From contig OZ237735.1 in NCBI GenBank assembly GCA_965178125.1, positions 1,178,001-1,242,000 of the forward strand: 64,000 bases of DNA, written 5' to 3'. Positions within the stretch are counted from its first letter, which is position 1; each line of letters starts with the position of its first letter. The notes beneath the pieces were generated by a model that ran no database searches, had not been told where the DNA came from, and saw nothing but the letters and a program-made list of their open reading frames with translations. The DNA is from Bilabrum cf. latius (lineage: Eukaryota > Bigyra: Bicosoecida > Bigyra > Bicosoecida). The translations under genes and the position numbers were made by a program. Positions 1 to 12,000 of the stretch are shown one piece after another.

Positions 1-3000
1 GCACACATAGGGATATAGCTCGCAACTCGCGAGAATTTACATCTGCAGTCAACATACTACTGCATACCTGGTGCAATAGCTGGCCTGCACAATCAACGAC
101 ATCTGTAACGAGCTGATCCGCGTGGGAAGGCTAGCAGAGCCGCTCCCGCCAGTGCAAAAGACCCGTCGGATTTTCGCAAGCAGCTGCCGCGCCTCCAGTC
201 GCCTACTCGCTCTTATCAACTCCAGGGTGTAGCCCCTCGCGATCAATTGGGCTGAATAAAGCATTATGAAATGAACTTGCAGAATCTTCAAGAAGCTCGG
301 CCGCTTGACGATCAAGACCGCATTCCACCTCGAGCTCTTCCGCCTAGACAGAAGCTACAATTGACGCTACCCAGTGCTCCAACCCTCTCGCAGATACTAC
401 AGCTAACGCAGAAGAGCTCCGATCGTCATCGGAAGCCCAAGCCCCACGGAGAAAGTCGCGAAGTGAGCAGCCTGATCGAGACGTTCCACTTGGCTCGCTG
501 CACACGGTCCTCAGCATCGATACCATTTTTGCAGGCACCAAATCAAGAAGGCACTTGAAGAGAGACGTATCGTCCACAGTATCATGGGACTTACAAACAG
601 TGCAGATGGCTGCACAAAACCCATCATTTGATCTGAAGGCATCGTCGAAGGACTTGATATGAGGGCACCCGAGCCAAAATGCTGCCTCTGTTATTTCGCC
701 TGCCGTGGGTGGCACTGCTGGATCTGAAACAGAGTCCTTATTGCCCATCGTGTCGATGTGAGTCATTTCGTATTCCAAACTCATCGAGACTAGCCTTGAA
801 TTCGACGATATTCTCAAGTCTTTGAGCAGAACGTTGTCGATGTCTGTGCACCTGCGGTCATCGAGCAGCAAGACGACGCTATCAACATCACTCACACTCA
901 GAGCAGTAAACATGGAGCGCTTCAAGTCACCAATGCGCGTATTTTCTCCAATCTTGACCTCAACCATTGCCTAATGCTGCGCCTGCAAATCGCCGTACTA
1001 ACCGCGTAGGCCATGGAACAAGTCCATGACCAGGATACTAAGGTTGTGAGGCAATACATGGGAGGGCTCCGCAGTCTCAGGGCTACTGGGTGCCTTGATA
1101 TGCTTAAATCTATCGAGCGCGCGAGACAATGACTGCTTCCTCTTGTTGACCGCCTCTGCCACTCGCTCTTGCCATGCCTTCGACCTATCGATTGCCATGC
1201 ACAGCATTGTCTCCACCTGCCGCCGAGGTTCCTGCGCCTACCCAGAGGCACCGCCAGCAATGGGCCCAGAATGGTTAACACTGAAATTCGTGCAAGCATG
1301 TAGGAATGCCAAGGCTTGGCAGCTTGATGACTTCACCATATCCTTGATTCGATCTACCTGTGCTGCTGCGGTAGCTCTACCGCCTGCAGTTGAGCCTAGT
1401 CGGCGAACGTTGCGCAAACCGTCGAAACATTGAACAAACATGTCGGTGAGAATGGCGTTGAGATGCGGCACATCGTGCTTCCACAGCTCTGAGGCTCCCC
1501 ATAACTCAGATGGATCGCAGAGTACCAATATCCCAGGGCCAAGACCAAGCGGCTTGCTTCCGGCTGGACCTAGCAGCCGCCTGAACTCACCAATAACACT
1601 TCCGTCATAATCCTACGTTTTCATCCACAAGGAGGCTGTAGGCTTTTCCGCGTTGTCTGGCATAGACGCCATTCTAGACGTTCTAAAGTTCACCGAACGG
1701 ATTAGAAACCCGGCGAATTCCGCCGCTGCTGCTGACCTGTCGCAAAATTCAGACCGCTCAGCGCATCTGGGTCGAGTCTTGCTGATACTGCACAGCGAAC
1801 AAGAGCCAGCAAGCAACGCACTCAGCCAATCTTCCGATATCAGTGGTTTCGGTGCCTCAGCAGCATCACTGTGACTACCCCCAGCGGAGCCGTCCAGTGG
1901 GGCCTGCGACTGTGTCAGGTATTCAACGAGACTAAGACTGGGCTACCCAACCAACATCTTGATCCAGTGGAAGAACATGACTGTATCTTCTGAACATGCA
2001 GCATTCACAACGAGGTCCTCCCAAAGAGAGCACAAGATTTGTGGTATTGCATCACCGTTCGAGTCTAGAGCTGCACCACGCCTCAAGCCCGAAGCGATGA
2101 TACACTTGCCAAGCAAGCGAAGTAGCCGAAGAAGCACACCTTCGTGAGTAAAACGCGTCGCAACATCGCGATCAGCAACCTACATCCCAAGCCTCGAAAC
2201 TAGATAGGCTAGTGATGTAGACTACAGGCCTCTGTCGGCAGGTCCTGGTGCGGTTCCACTCGGGATCAGCGGAGGTGGTGCAGACAATCCGTAAGTCTCT
2301 TCAATGATCTAGTCCCTTTCAGCAGGCTTCATTGCTAGCAGCTTGCCAGAGACCATGCGCCACACAGCTTGCCTTGCGGACTGCATGTAAGAGCTGACGG
2401 CTCGCACCAACGACTGCACAACCGGTGGGGCAGCCTCTTCTGCGTCGTGTGCTACGTGCACTGGTATCGGCACAGGCCTCCACGATCTGCAGAGCCATCG
2501 GTACGCCTCGACTTCCTGCAAACCGCGCAAGTTTTCGTCTTCTTCGAGTCGCTACCTTCTGAGTTCATCTGCGCCCTCGGCCGCATCTGCAAGAGCCCGC
2601 CCTTCCAAATCAAGCGCAGCACACCGGTCACGGTCAAACGCTTTGTGCTTGTCCTCCGCCTCAAGCTCGAGCACCATCGCAGCATTTGCCATATCTTCAG
2701 TCTCTTCTTCATCCATCTACAAGAGATGGTCCACGACGAAGCTGGCCTGCACTAACGAGTCCCCAGCAGCGATGCGATCCACGAAAGCCCTGACGATGCT
2801 ACCTCGGAGCATCCACCCTACAGCTGTCGACCGTACTCCAGAAATCAGCTTTAAGGCGACATACTCCAGCATTTTGACCGTTGGTGTCTCAAACTGCTTC
2901 GGAAATGACAGCACCGCTAACCCGACAAACTCTTCCGGAATTCCGGCAGAGGCGAGAGCCTCCCGGGATGCTCCCGAGGGCAGCCGTACGTTTGGGCGGG

Positions 3001-5665
3001 ACCCACATGGGTCGTACAGCAGCGGGAGAACCATTGCCAGAACCTTCGAAAGGCTTTCAAGCTCAAAGTTTTCCGCGGCATGCGTGGCAGCTCTCTGTAA
3101 GCATGCCACCAGCACATCTGCGGCTTCTCCCGACAGACCGGCACTGCGCTGGCGCGCCTTGCCCGACGACCCCGAGTTTGTAATAGCCGCGAGTGCAGAC
3201 TGCGTAGACTCGAAGCTAAGCCCAGCTGAGACAGCTTCTTTGATGCAAGAGAGGGCAGCCACACGAATCACGGCCCCACCTGTAGTGGCAAGAGCAACGA
3301 CCTGATCGACCCAGCCAACGCTCGACGCCTCTGTGTCTTCCGCGTCGGTGTTGTCTACACACACGAGGACAGGACCCAACAGGCACAGGAGCTCATTGTG
3401 GGGCCTCGACACAAACCACTGTCGCAAAATGCCGCTCTCATGCAGTTCGGCTCGGATCCGATCCGGCATGAGGTGCAGCGTTCGCTTGTGCGATGTCAAG
3501 GGGACACGGTCGCTTGCCCGACGCGGCTTGCGTATCGACTCCTGGTCCTCCTTTACAACTTCGTCGGGCGCCATCTCAGCTAGAGACTCTTTGCGCTGCA
3601 GCGACATTCTACAGAGCTGCTGGATCATGTTCACGCCCCAAACTCTTGACTTCAGATCGCCCTGCATTGCAGCACTCAGGGCCACGCGCAGGCCAGCACC
3701 TTCAATGATGTCGCCAAGCTCCGCTGGATCCGAGTGCGGCAGCAACATGCCATTCAGTTGCTCCAGGCAGCCCATGCACTCAGAATGTGTTCCTGCGAGC
3801 ATGCTGAGTGGAGCCGACCGCAAAAGCCTCCGGAACTCGTGCGCAAGAGGTAACACTGCATTGCGGACCGTGTGATCTGTCCACATGTCCTTCCACACAA
3901 AAAGCGACCGGATTGCAGTACGCACCGCGGCGATGCACGGCTACAATCCCCCAACCAGCGAGTCATCCTCAAGCTACTCGTCCGCTGGGTTGCTACCTGC
4001 TCGGCTGCTGCCGGCACCGCTAGCAGGACCAGTGCCGCCCGGCGGCGATGGTGGCTGTGCTGGCTGCGCGCAAGATGCAGCGGCACTCGAAGCAAGCCCG
4101 TGCTGGGCCTTGCCATTAGGCCCACTTGAAGCCATCTCGTCGTCTCTGCTCCCAGCAAGTGAGTCAGAGAGGGCCACGCTTCCTGTCCCCTTGGATTCTT
4201 CGAGCACACCGCTTTCAGGCTGTATTACATGAAACGAGGGTGCAGCCAGGCGCGAGCACTGATCCGCCATAGACCCAACGAGCCGAGCGATCTCCACGAA
4301 AGTGTTGCCGTCCCCAAGCCCATTGGCGATAGAAACCCGTACTGCAGACGAAAGTTTCTCTTGCTTGATGCTGCGGGAGGCCCACTCTCCGGCTTGAGCG
4401 GCCAGGATGGCCCTCACTTGCGCTTTCTGCTCTTCAAGCACGTGCTGCAGGCGAGCCCCATACTCTTGCATGGCAGCTTGCGAGTACGCTGGGAGTCCCT
4501 ACTGCTGTCTCTCCTACACGGCAGCACTCATCATTTTGTTCAGAACCGCCTGCTGCGCCGCGGGGTCGTCAAGCATAGGACCCACAGTTGTCACCAGCTT
4601 CGACTGGTCTGCAGTTGGAACGCCAGCAGATCCGAGTGAGCCCCCACGCCCTGAAACATCTTGAAGCGCTGTGGAGCTGCGAATATAGGCTAAATCAACA
4701 TATTTCGAGCACGAGCATGTTAAATGCATTCGTTCACGTGCCTGCAAACTCCGAAGCGCGACGTCAAAGCGAGTGGTGGTCGGGGCTCACACTATGTCGG
4801 CGCCAACTCTGAGAATCCTGGCATTCCCATGAAGATGCTCTAATACTGTAATGGTATTGGCGGTTCCCTTTGCTTTGGTACCTTTCATTCCCTCTGCATC
4901 TGCTGTAGCAGGGCGGGCATGCGCATCGCTGCAACCCATCAACTTCATCTGCGACCCTATTAGATACTTCCTAAGTTTGTCGCACACAAGCGGCTAGACA
5001 GCAGCTATGGATACAGCCTCTAACGCCGTTGCAAGCGCCCCATTAATCTGCATGAGGGCTGCAGGACTTGCTTGCACTTGCTTGTCGAGGAGCCCTCGGA
5101 GTATTGCTCGGTGGACTGCCGGCCACGATCCGACCCATCCTGCGCTAATGTTTCGGTAATTTTTGAATGGAACTGGTGCGAAGAAGAATGACGAGGTGAA
5201 CGCCGACCGTATCGCAGCCGCACTTACTCGAGAATCGACGTGCTGCAGGCAATGCATCATCTCCTAGGCATTCAATTGAGTCCTTTGCATATGAGATCAA
5301 ATAACCCGATAACTCTAGGGGCGCCTGGCATGTCAAAATGCAGTCGCCTATCTCCTCAGGTACGCGATCTTGCTGCTCGTTCCGTCTCGATGAATCTGGC
5401 TGATCGACGGATACATCCGGAAGCAACAATGATTCTATCTTCTAGATTTCAGGTATATCTTGCATGAAAAGAAGGAAAGATCGAAACGAATGAAGCAGAC
5501 CTCTGGATGGCTTCTTCTGGGACCTTGACAATATGCCTGTCCAGAGATGGGGAAGATAGTTCCGCAACAAATGCGCGGCGCCGCGGCGCAGTGATTGTGG
5601 CGTCGATACATCTTGTCGGGTTCTACAGCTCCCTTGCGAGAGCTATGGCTGCATGGGGCGACCAT
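1..5665 (-). CDS. Large HEAT/armadillo-like protein with ubiquitin-like segment (3' end outside window)
   Basis: One minus-strand frame runs from about 5250 to base 1 with many in-frame TAGs (for example 4994, 4514, 3974, 2717, 2309, 1943, 1613, 1238, 998, 971, 344, 203, 131), read here as Gln. TAA/TGA or frame changes upstream fit very short GT-AG introns: 4742-4792 (51 nt), 5264-5313 (50 nt) and 5442-5500 (59 nt); these are my predictions. The protein has helical, HEAT-like stretches (about 5230-5000 and 3930-2720), a Ser/Ala-rich linker (4230-3980), an acidic helix (2716-2540) and near 970-780 a beta-grasp-like stretch beginning MVEVKIGENTRIGDLK that resembles a ubiquitin-like fold. A helical scaffold plus ubiquitin-like region recalls large deubiquitinases of the USP9X/USP34 type, but no catalytic domain is in the window, so function is unassigned. 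The 5' exon is uncertain; an alternative frame near 5640-5500 also looks coding. It is divergent from the trehalose synthase gene. Confidence 0.6.
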
Positions 5666-5745
5666 AACGTCTACACAAAGCTGTCTTTTTGCGTAAGCCT
5701 TTGCTTTTTATCACTGGTCGCAATGCTTGCGCGCGACGCAAATCC
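5666..5745. promoter_or_regulatory. Probable divergent promoter, HEAT gene / TPS gene
   Basis: About 80 bp separates the presumed 5' end of the minus-strand HEAT gene from the ATG of the trehalose synthase gene. No TATA box or other recognisable element is obvious. The call rests only on gene orientation and spacing, and it depends on the uncertain HEAT start. Confidence 0.25.
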
Positions 5746-8700
5746 ATGGGCCAGCATTCCGACCTCCAGAATCTTGTGCGTCCGCAGGTAAAAGCTCGAT
5801 CGCGGTAGGGCGAAACAGTTGCTTTGTGTGGAAACACACCTGCTCTCGGCGACTACGATGCGGAGCAGGCTGTCCAACTCTACACCACTCCAGAAGACTA
5901 CCCTGTGTGGAAAACACTGCGTCCTGTTGTTGTACCTCGTGGAACAGCAATACGTTACAAGTACATTATTATGTCTGGTGGTCGTCCATCTTACTGGGAA
6001 GGAATTGAAGGGGAGCGAACGGTGGTACCAACGTCTTCACGGATGACCATTGAGGATACCTTTGGCCGGCACGACGACGGTGATGATGACGAAGTCGAGC
6101 AGAGAGCCCCCATCCATTTGTCATCTGGTGCTACTGCAAAGCCTTCGGTTGGCTGGGCAGCGCAGTCTTCTAGCGGCAGACCTGCTGTGACAACCACAAC
6201 TCACGAGCAAGCAGCCCCACAGGCCGAAGGTGCATCACCATGGGCTGCAGCAGGACACTTGCAGCCACAACTTCAGCCATCCTTGGAGCAAACACCAAGT
6301 CCCATGCATGGTGGCAGCCCTGTGGATCGATCAGACGGGGTCGTAGGCCTTCCAGCATCCTTCATGCAGTCGCTCGGAGACATTGGGACGATCGATGCCA
6401 TCCCCGGCGTGGGAGCCACACAGGCCGCGGCTAGTGAGCCAGTGGACGGTACAAGGGGTCACACAGAGCGCAGTATCGAGGATGCAAGTGGCGGCGCCTT
6501 GGGTGCAGGCAGGACACTCGGTAGTCCGCCACACCAGGGAAGCACTGGGGCCGAGGCGGCGGCTGGGTCCAGCCACACTACCCCGGGTCAGACCGCCATT
6601 TCCGGCTCTAGCCATGCAGCGTAGGACCAAGAGCAGGATCCCTAGCCTGCTTTAGACAGGAGTTCTCCGGCGGTAGGACCTCGGGACGGCTCGGCACCCG
6701 CTTCTGACCCGGCCTTCTCCAGCACCCCGCAGCGGTCGAGGGAAGCGGCGTCGACAAGCCGGGACACCGACCCGGAGCCGCACCAAGCAGTGTCCAACGC
6801 AGAGCAGAGTGGATTTGATCAGTCTCCCCCGGGCGCATCAACCCTGGCAGTATCCGCCGGCGGTAATGCCGCAGGGGGCGAGCGGACTGACGCCCCCGTC
6901 TCTACCGCGCAAGCTTCTCCCGCTGCAAAAGCCATGCTTGAGGAACCCGCTGAGAGCCAGAAGAGCAAGATTCGCCGGCTCATGAGGGGCCGCAAAATGA
7001 TATGCGTCACGTACCACCTGCCGGTCATCCTGAGGCGAGCAGCAGGAGGGGTGGGGCAATGGACTGCTCAGTGGGACCCTGACAGCTTCCTGGCTCGAAG
7101 CGATGAATCGCTCGCGGACGACACTGACATGCACTGGGTCGGAGTGGTCACTCGAGAGTGCATGGATCGCGTCACTGCGCGAGAGTAGGCGCGGCTGCGA
7201 AGGCACAGCGTGTCGTCTCACGGCTCGAGCGCAGTGGGGGCTGCGATGGACGCTGCCGTGGACTTGACGGCCGCAGACGGTGGACCCAAGCTGCTTCCCA
7301 CCGTGTCTGAGGATCGGCAGGGCCGGAATCGCTCGCTGTCGCAGACAATGTCAGAGTGCAGTGACGACGGCGAGGGCCCCCCTGACCGCTGGGAGGATGA
7401 AAGCCTGCGACTGAGCCTTGCGGACCGGCGCGGGATCACGAAAGCGCTCAGTGCAATGAAGGTGACCCCGGTGTTCATGGACGATGCTGTGCGCGAAGAG
7501 GCCACCCGCAGAATTGAAGGCAGGCGTATTTTGTAGCGTGGGATTGCCCGGAGCGTGGGAAGCGCGAACGTGGCTGCTGGTGGGTCAGCTGCGGTGCAGC
7601 AGCTCCGCCAGCTGTCCGAAGGACTAATGGGCGGCCCGGTTTCGGTGGGCTGGTCTCCCACCCTAGGGCCGGGCTCTGCTGGCCGCGATACAGGCGGGGA
7701 CTTGGACGGGGGTCCGTTGCCTGGCGCTGCCGTGAGCTCAGCCGCAGACCTGGAGGCAGCTGCAGGTCGCAGCCTCAGTCAGGACCTCTTCGGAGGCCGA
7801 GGGTCTGTATGTGGTAGCGAGGGGGAAGGCAGATACTCTCGTGAGGACGGTGCGCAACGAGCAGGCCAAGCAGATCCCGTAGCCATGGCACGAGCAGTCA
7901 TGGGTGTAGCGCCGTTTGCGGATGGAGATCACGGCGGGTTCTTCGACGACGGCGACTACGATGAGTCCGCTGGAGAGGAAGATGACGACGAGGGGGAAGA
8001 AGGAGGAGAGGACCCGAATAGGGAGCGGCCATCAGGTGCCACTGAAGGCGGTACAAGCGGCCACTCGGCCAGCGTGGCGGCTCACCCCGTTTCTGCCCCT
8101 GCGTCCGACATAGTGTCTGGCTCTGACAGTGGCGTGGAAGCTCCAAGCAGGGCGCCCAGGGCGATGCGGGCGGCAGACCGCCTGTTCAAGCTCTTCAATT
8201 CCTTCTGCGCCACGGTGCTGCGGCCTGCGCTGCACAATATTTTGGACACGGGAGACGACTTTGTCTTTGCCGACGACGCACAGGCGTCGCTCGGCAGCCC
8301 AACCGCCGCGTAGCGGGCACTCAAGACCCTGGATCCTCCTGACAGCGAGTCGAAGATGATTTGGGGCGGGCCGTTTCACCCGGACGCAGAAATTGCGGGC
8401 GATACAGACCCTTTCTCAAGTTCTAGCCACGTGGCAGTTGCGCGTCGTGGATGGCGCGCCTACGTTCGTGTGAACGAGCACGTCGCCAAGGTAGTCCGCG
8501 GGATCGCGCGGTCCGAGGACGTGGTGTGGACACACGACCACCACCTCTGCCTGGTGCCTGCCATGCTCCGCAGGCTGTTCCGGGCGGCTCCATCCCTGAT
8601 TTACTTTATGCACTAGCCCTTCCCTACTTCTGAGATTTTCAGAACGCTGGCGGCTAGAGAGAGGCTGCTGAGGGGAATGCTCTCTGCAGACATCGTTGGG

Positions 8701-11700
8701 TTTCACGCGTTCAATCACGCGAGGCACTTTCTGCACGCATGCAAGCGCACGCTCGGCGTGTCTTTTTCCTCTAGGACTGGAGGTCGCATCGGTATCGACT
8801 GGGACAGCAAGGACATCATGCTCGCTATTTCGCACGTTGGTGTAGATGCCGGCAGGCTCAACAGCCACATGCGCGACCCCGACACAGCTGCCTTTGCAAA
8901 CGAGCTGAGGAAGCGGCACAAGCGTCGAATCGTAATCGGAGGGTTTGATTCTTGCTAGCGACTGTCTGGAGTGGCCTTGAAACTGCTAGCCTTCGAGAGG
9001 CTGCTTGAAGACAACTCCGTGTACCGCCACAAGGTGGTTCTAGTGTAGCGGTGCGAGCTGCAGCACTCTCGCGGTGCTGACTACAGGCGCACTTCCCAAG
9101 AGCTCAAGTATCTAGTGGAGCGCATCAAGTCTAAGTTTGGGCCTGACGTCATTGACTACCAGGAAGCCGTCTCCTACTCTACGACGTTTCGGGTAGCCCT
9201 CTACTACTGCTCGGATGTGCTTGCGCAAGTGCCAGTGCGTGAAGGCATTAACCTGCTGCCTCTCGAGTACGTGTACTGCAGGACACGATGGCAGAACGAA
9301 CGAGAGGAGCTGGACAGAGCAGCGGTACAGGCCTCGGCTGCACAACACCCTCGCCGGCGGAGATCAAGCGAGGGAACAAGAGCATCAGATGCATTCCGGC
9401 GGTCCGGCAGCTCGCCGCACCTTGGCTCTGGTTTTCAGCCGTCCGCTGGTTTGGTTGGACTCCATAAAAGCCGCCCCGGCCCTCGGATCGGGCGCTAGGC
9501 CTGGTCTACACGCGGTCGTCGGGGTGGGGATTTCCCTCGGTCGTTCCTTGAGTCTGGCGGCATTAAAGAGGAGGATGACGAGGATGAGGAAGACGAGCCC
9601 GCTCGGTCCCCTCAAAGCAGCTAGAGAGTCTTTGGATCCACGGCTACTGGCTCTGGGGTGGCTGTATCTGGCTCCCACGCGTCGCTTGCTTCCCAGCAGG
9701 AGGCCCAGCGGTAGCAGAGCAACGGCTCTGTAGCGTCCACCCCCGTACTGCATGGGCAGTCAGTTGGCTCCACCCATGCTGTTGGAGCAGTCGGTGGCAG
9801 TGGCAGCCCAAAGCAGGCCTTTGCTGGCATGCAACCGTTCTCGCTGGACGATGTGTCACAGGGCGAATCGTTGCAGCAGCCTTCTTTTCCTTAGATGCTG
9901 CCCGACCAGCCATACGGAGAGGACGGTGGCTCTGGGGACGCCATGGATGATTCGTTTGAATCAGAAGCTGACCAGGGTCCGGTAGAGACCAGCGATGATG
10001 TCGGGGACATGGGCGACATGATGCAACGATCGGCATCCTTGCCGGACTTGCTCGATGCACAGATCAGCTCGGAGCCGCTTGAGCTGACTGCGCCGCTCCC
10101 GCCTCCACGGCGTGCCGGCTGCTTGGTGCTGAGCGAGTTCTCTACCGCAAGCCACGTCATCAATGGCAGCATCAAGGTGAACCCATTCAACATTCCAGAA
10201 GTCACGAACGCTTTAGACACGGCCGTGCTGATGCCCGCAAGTGAGCGGGCTACCCGGCAGTGGCGAGATTTCTAGTATGCCATGCAGAATCCTTCCAAGC
10301 AGTGGGCCCGCCAAGTCGTGATCGACGTGATTCAAGACAAGGAGCAGCAAGGTGCAGGGGCGTTCCAAGGCCTGGAGGGCTTCAGCCAGTAGAGTCAGCG
10401 GCGCATCACTGTAGGGAACGACGAGAGCTCCGCTGAGCTGGCCAGGCTTGACGTGCCACGCACTGCGGTGAATCTGCAGAGGTCCCGCCGTCGTGTAATC
10501 CTCGTCGACTACGGTGGCACTCTGGTAGAAAGGGAGGGCATTGGTACCTACATCAAGCACGAGTTCTTCGGCAAGAGCCAGGACAGCAGCACAGCCAACC
10601 AGATGTCTACCATGGAGATTCAGTGCCTCAGATACCTCTCCGACGACCCACACACGATGGTTGTCGTGACTACGGGGCTGAATACCTCACAGAAAGAAAT
10701 TGATCGGCTTCTTGACTTGCAGAACATCACCGTTGTGAGCGAGAAGGGTATGCTCATCACCTGGGGGGCGCGTGCGAGGTACACCCCAGCTGCCCGCAGG
10801 GCAACAATTGCGTATCTGCGCAGCCAAGGCCAGGAGCCGACTCAAGACGACGGCGGGCCGGGCCGTGAAGGAGAAATGGAGGGGCTGGCCCCGCCGCTGG
10901 TGCCGCCTGCCGCATTCTGCGAACCGGGTGAGACTCAAAAGTTCATTGAAGCGGGGAGGGCTTAGACCGTAGCTTCCGGTACTCCTCCTGCGACAGGGGC
11001 TGCGTCTGGACGGTCCGTAAAAGGTGCTGCAAATCGCGCAAGGAGCCAATCCTACGGGAAGCAGCTCAATCCCGGTCCTGAGTCAGCCTCTCCGGGACGA
11101 GAGCGGCGTACTGGTCGTCTTTGGCTCCCGCTGTGGCTTGCAGTCAGAGATCCTACCCCGAGCTAGACCGGTTCAGGGGCTGCATCACCCATGGTTCCAG
11201 GCGTTGCCGGCATCGCAGCGACCGCAGCAGACAAGGCTGCTGTTTCAGGCATGGGTCGAAGGCAGGCAATGCTCGCCCCCGAAAACATGGTGGATTGGAG
11301 AACTCTGGCGAGCCGGGCGAAGGCTGTCATGGATGCTTATATGTGGAGGGTGAACGGCAGCCGAGTGCGGGCGTACCCATACGTTGTCGCGTGGGACTAT
11401 CGTGATGCAGACCCAGAGTGGGCATCTAGCCAAGCCGCCTTCCTTGAGGCAGACCTGCGGGCTGGGCTCAAGTCGCAGAGGGTGGGCATACAGAAGCGTA
11501 GTTCCAGGATCGAGGTGTTCCCGCTTGGGCTTGACAAGGGCGCGATCGTTGATGCCGCCCTCACTGTGTGGCCATGTGCCGACTTCTTCCTTGCAGTTGG
11601 CGACGACCAAGCCGATGAAGACGTCTTCCGTCGCCTCATGGACGTTTTATCCGAGCAAGATGATGGCGATGACCGCCGCCTTGTGACACCCTCAGCAGGT

Positions 11701-11955
11701 CGCAGTGGTACACCCGGGAGTCAGGTCGAGCCACCTGGCATCGTTCCAGCGGGGTAGGAGCAGAAGAAAGCTTCGGGACTGCGGACTCTGTACACTGTGG
11801 CCGTAGGAAGAAAGCGTACTAGCGCAAGGTTCTACGTACAAAGCCCGAGGGAGGTCAACTATGTGGTTCGTGCGTTGGCTGCAGCCCTGCCACAGAGGTA
11901 GATCACACCTTCAGTCCGTGTTGCTGCGCGCGTTGGTGATGCAGTCGAGTCTTGA
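5746..11955 (+). CDS. CBM20-TPS-TPP fusion, trehalose-6-phosphate synthase/phosphatase family (likely non-catalytic)
   Basis: A single intronless frame of 2069 residues ends in TGA (11953) and holds 19 in-frame TAGs (5806, 6622, 6643, 7186, 7534, 8311, 8614, 8956, 9046, 9496, 9622, 9712, 9892, 10273, 10390, 10963, 11164, 11755, 11899). The ATG at 5746 leads straight into a CBM20 starch-binding domain (about residues 14-90, with CGNTPALGDYDA). The GT-B glycosyltransferase domain follows in pieces separated by acidic and Ser/Gly-rich insertions: HDHHLCLVPAMLR, PFPTSEIFRT, GFHAFNHARHF, REGINLLPLEY, then SEFSTASHVINGS after about 270 inserted residues. The HAD phosphatase domain starts near 10490. 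Its motif I is DYGGTLV where the family has DxDGT, and the TPS phosphate-binding R/K region (YxKG in active enzymes) reads RLSG. Both suggest a class II-like, regulatory or starch/sugar-binding protein rather than an active enzyme. TAG at 9046 falls in VVLV-x-RC, where the family has Gln. Confidence 0.93.
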
Positions 11956-12000
11956 TGTATTGCGATACACGTTGAGCTGAATTTAATAGTCTAGCAACAG
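11956..12000. other. 45-bp convergent intergenic gap
   Basis: The stop codons of the TPS gene and the minus-strand membrane gene are only 45 bp apart, so the two 3' UTRs must overlap or be extremely short. No canonical AATAAA signal was identified with confidence. Confidence 0.5.

Noticed and set aside
5746-11955. Reading the TPS region as a decayed pseudogene with many stops
   Set aside because: All 19 stops are TAG, none is TAA or TGA, and the domains stay in one frame across 6.2 kb. Random decay would give all three stops and frameshifts.
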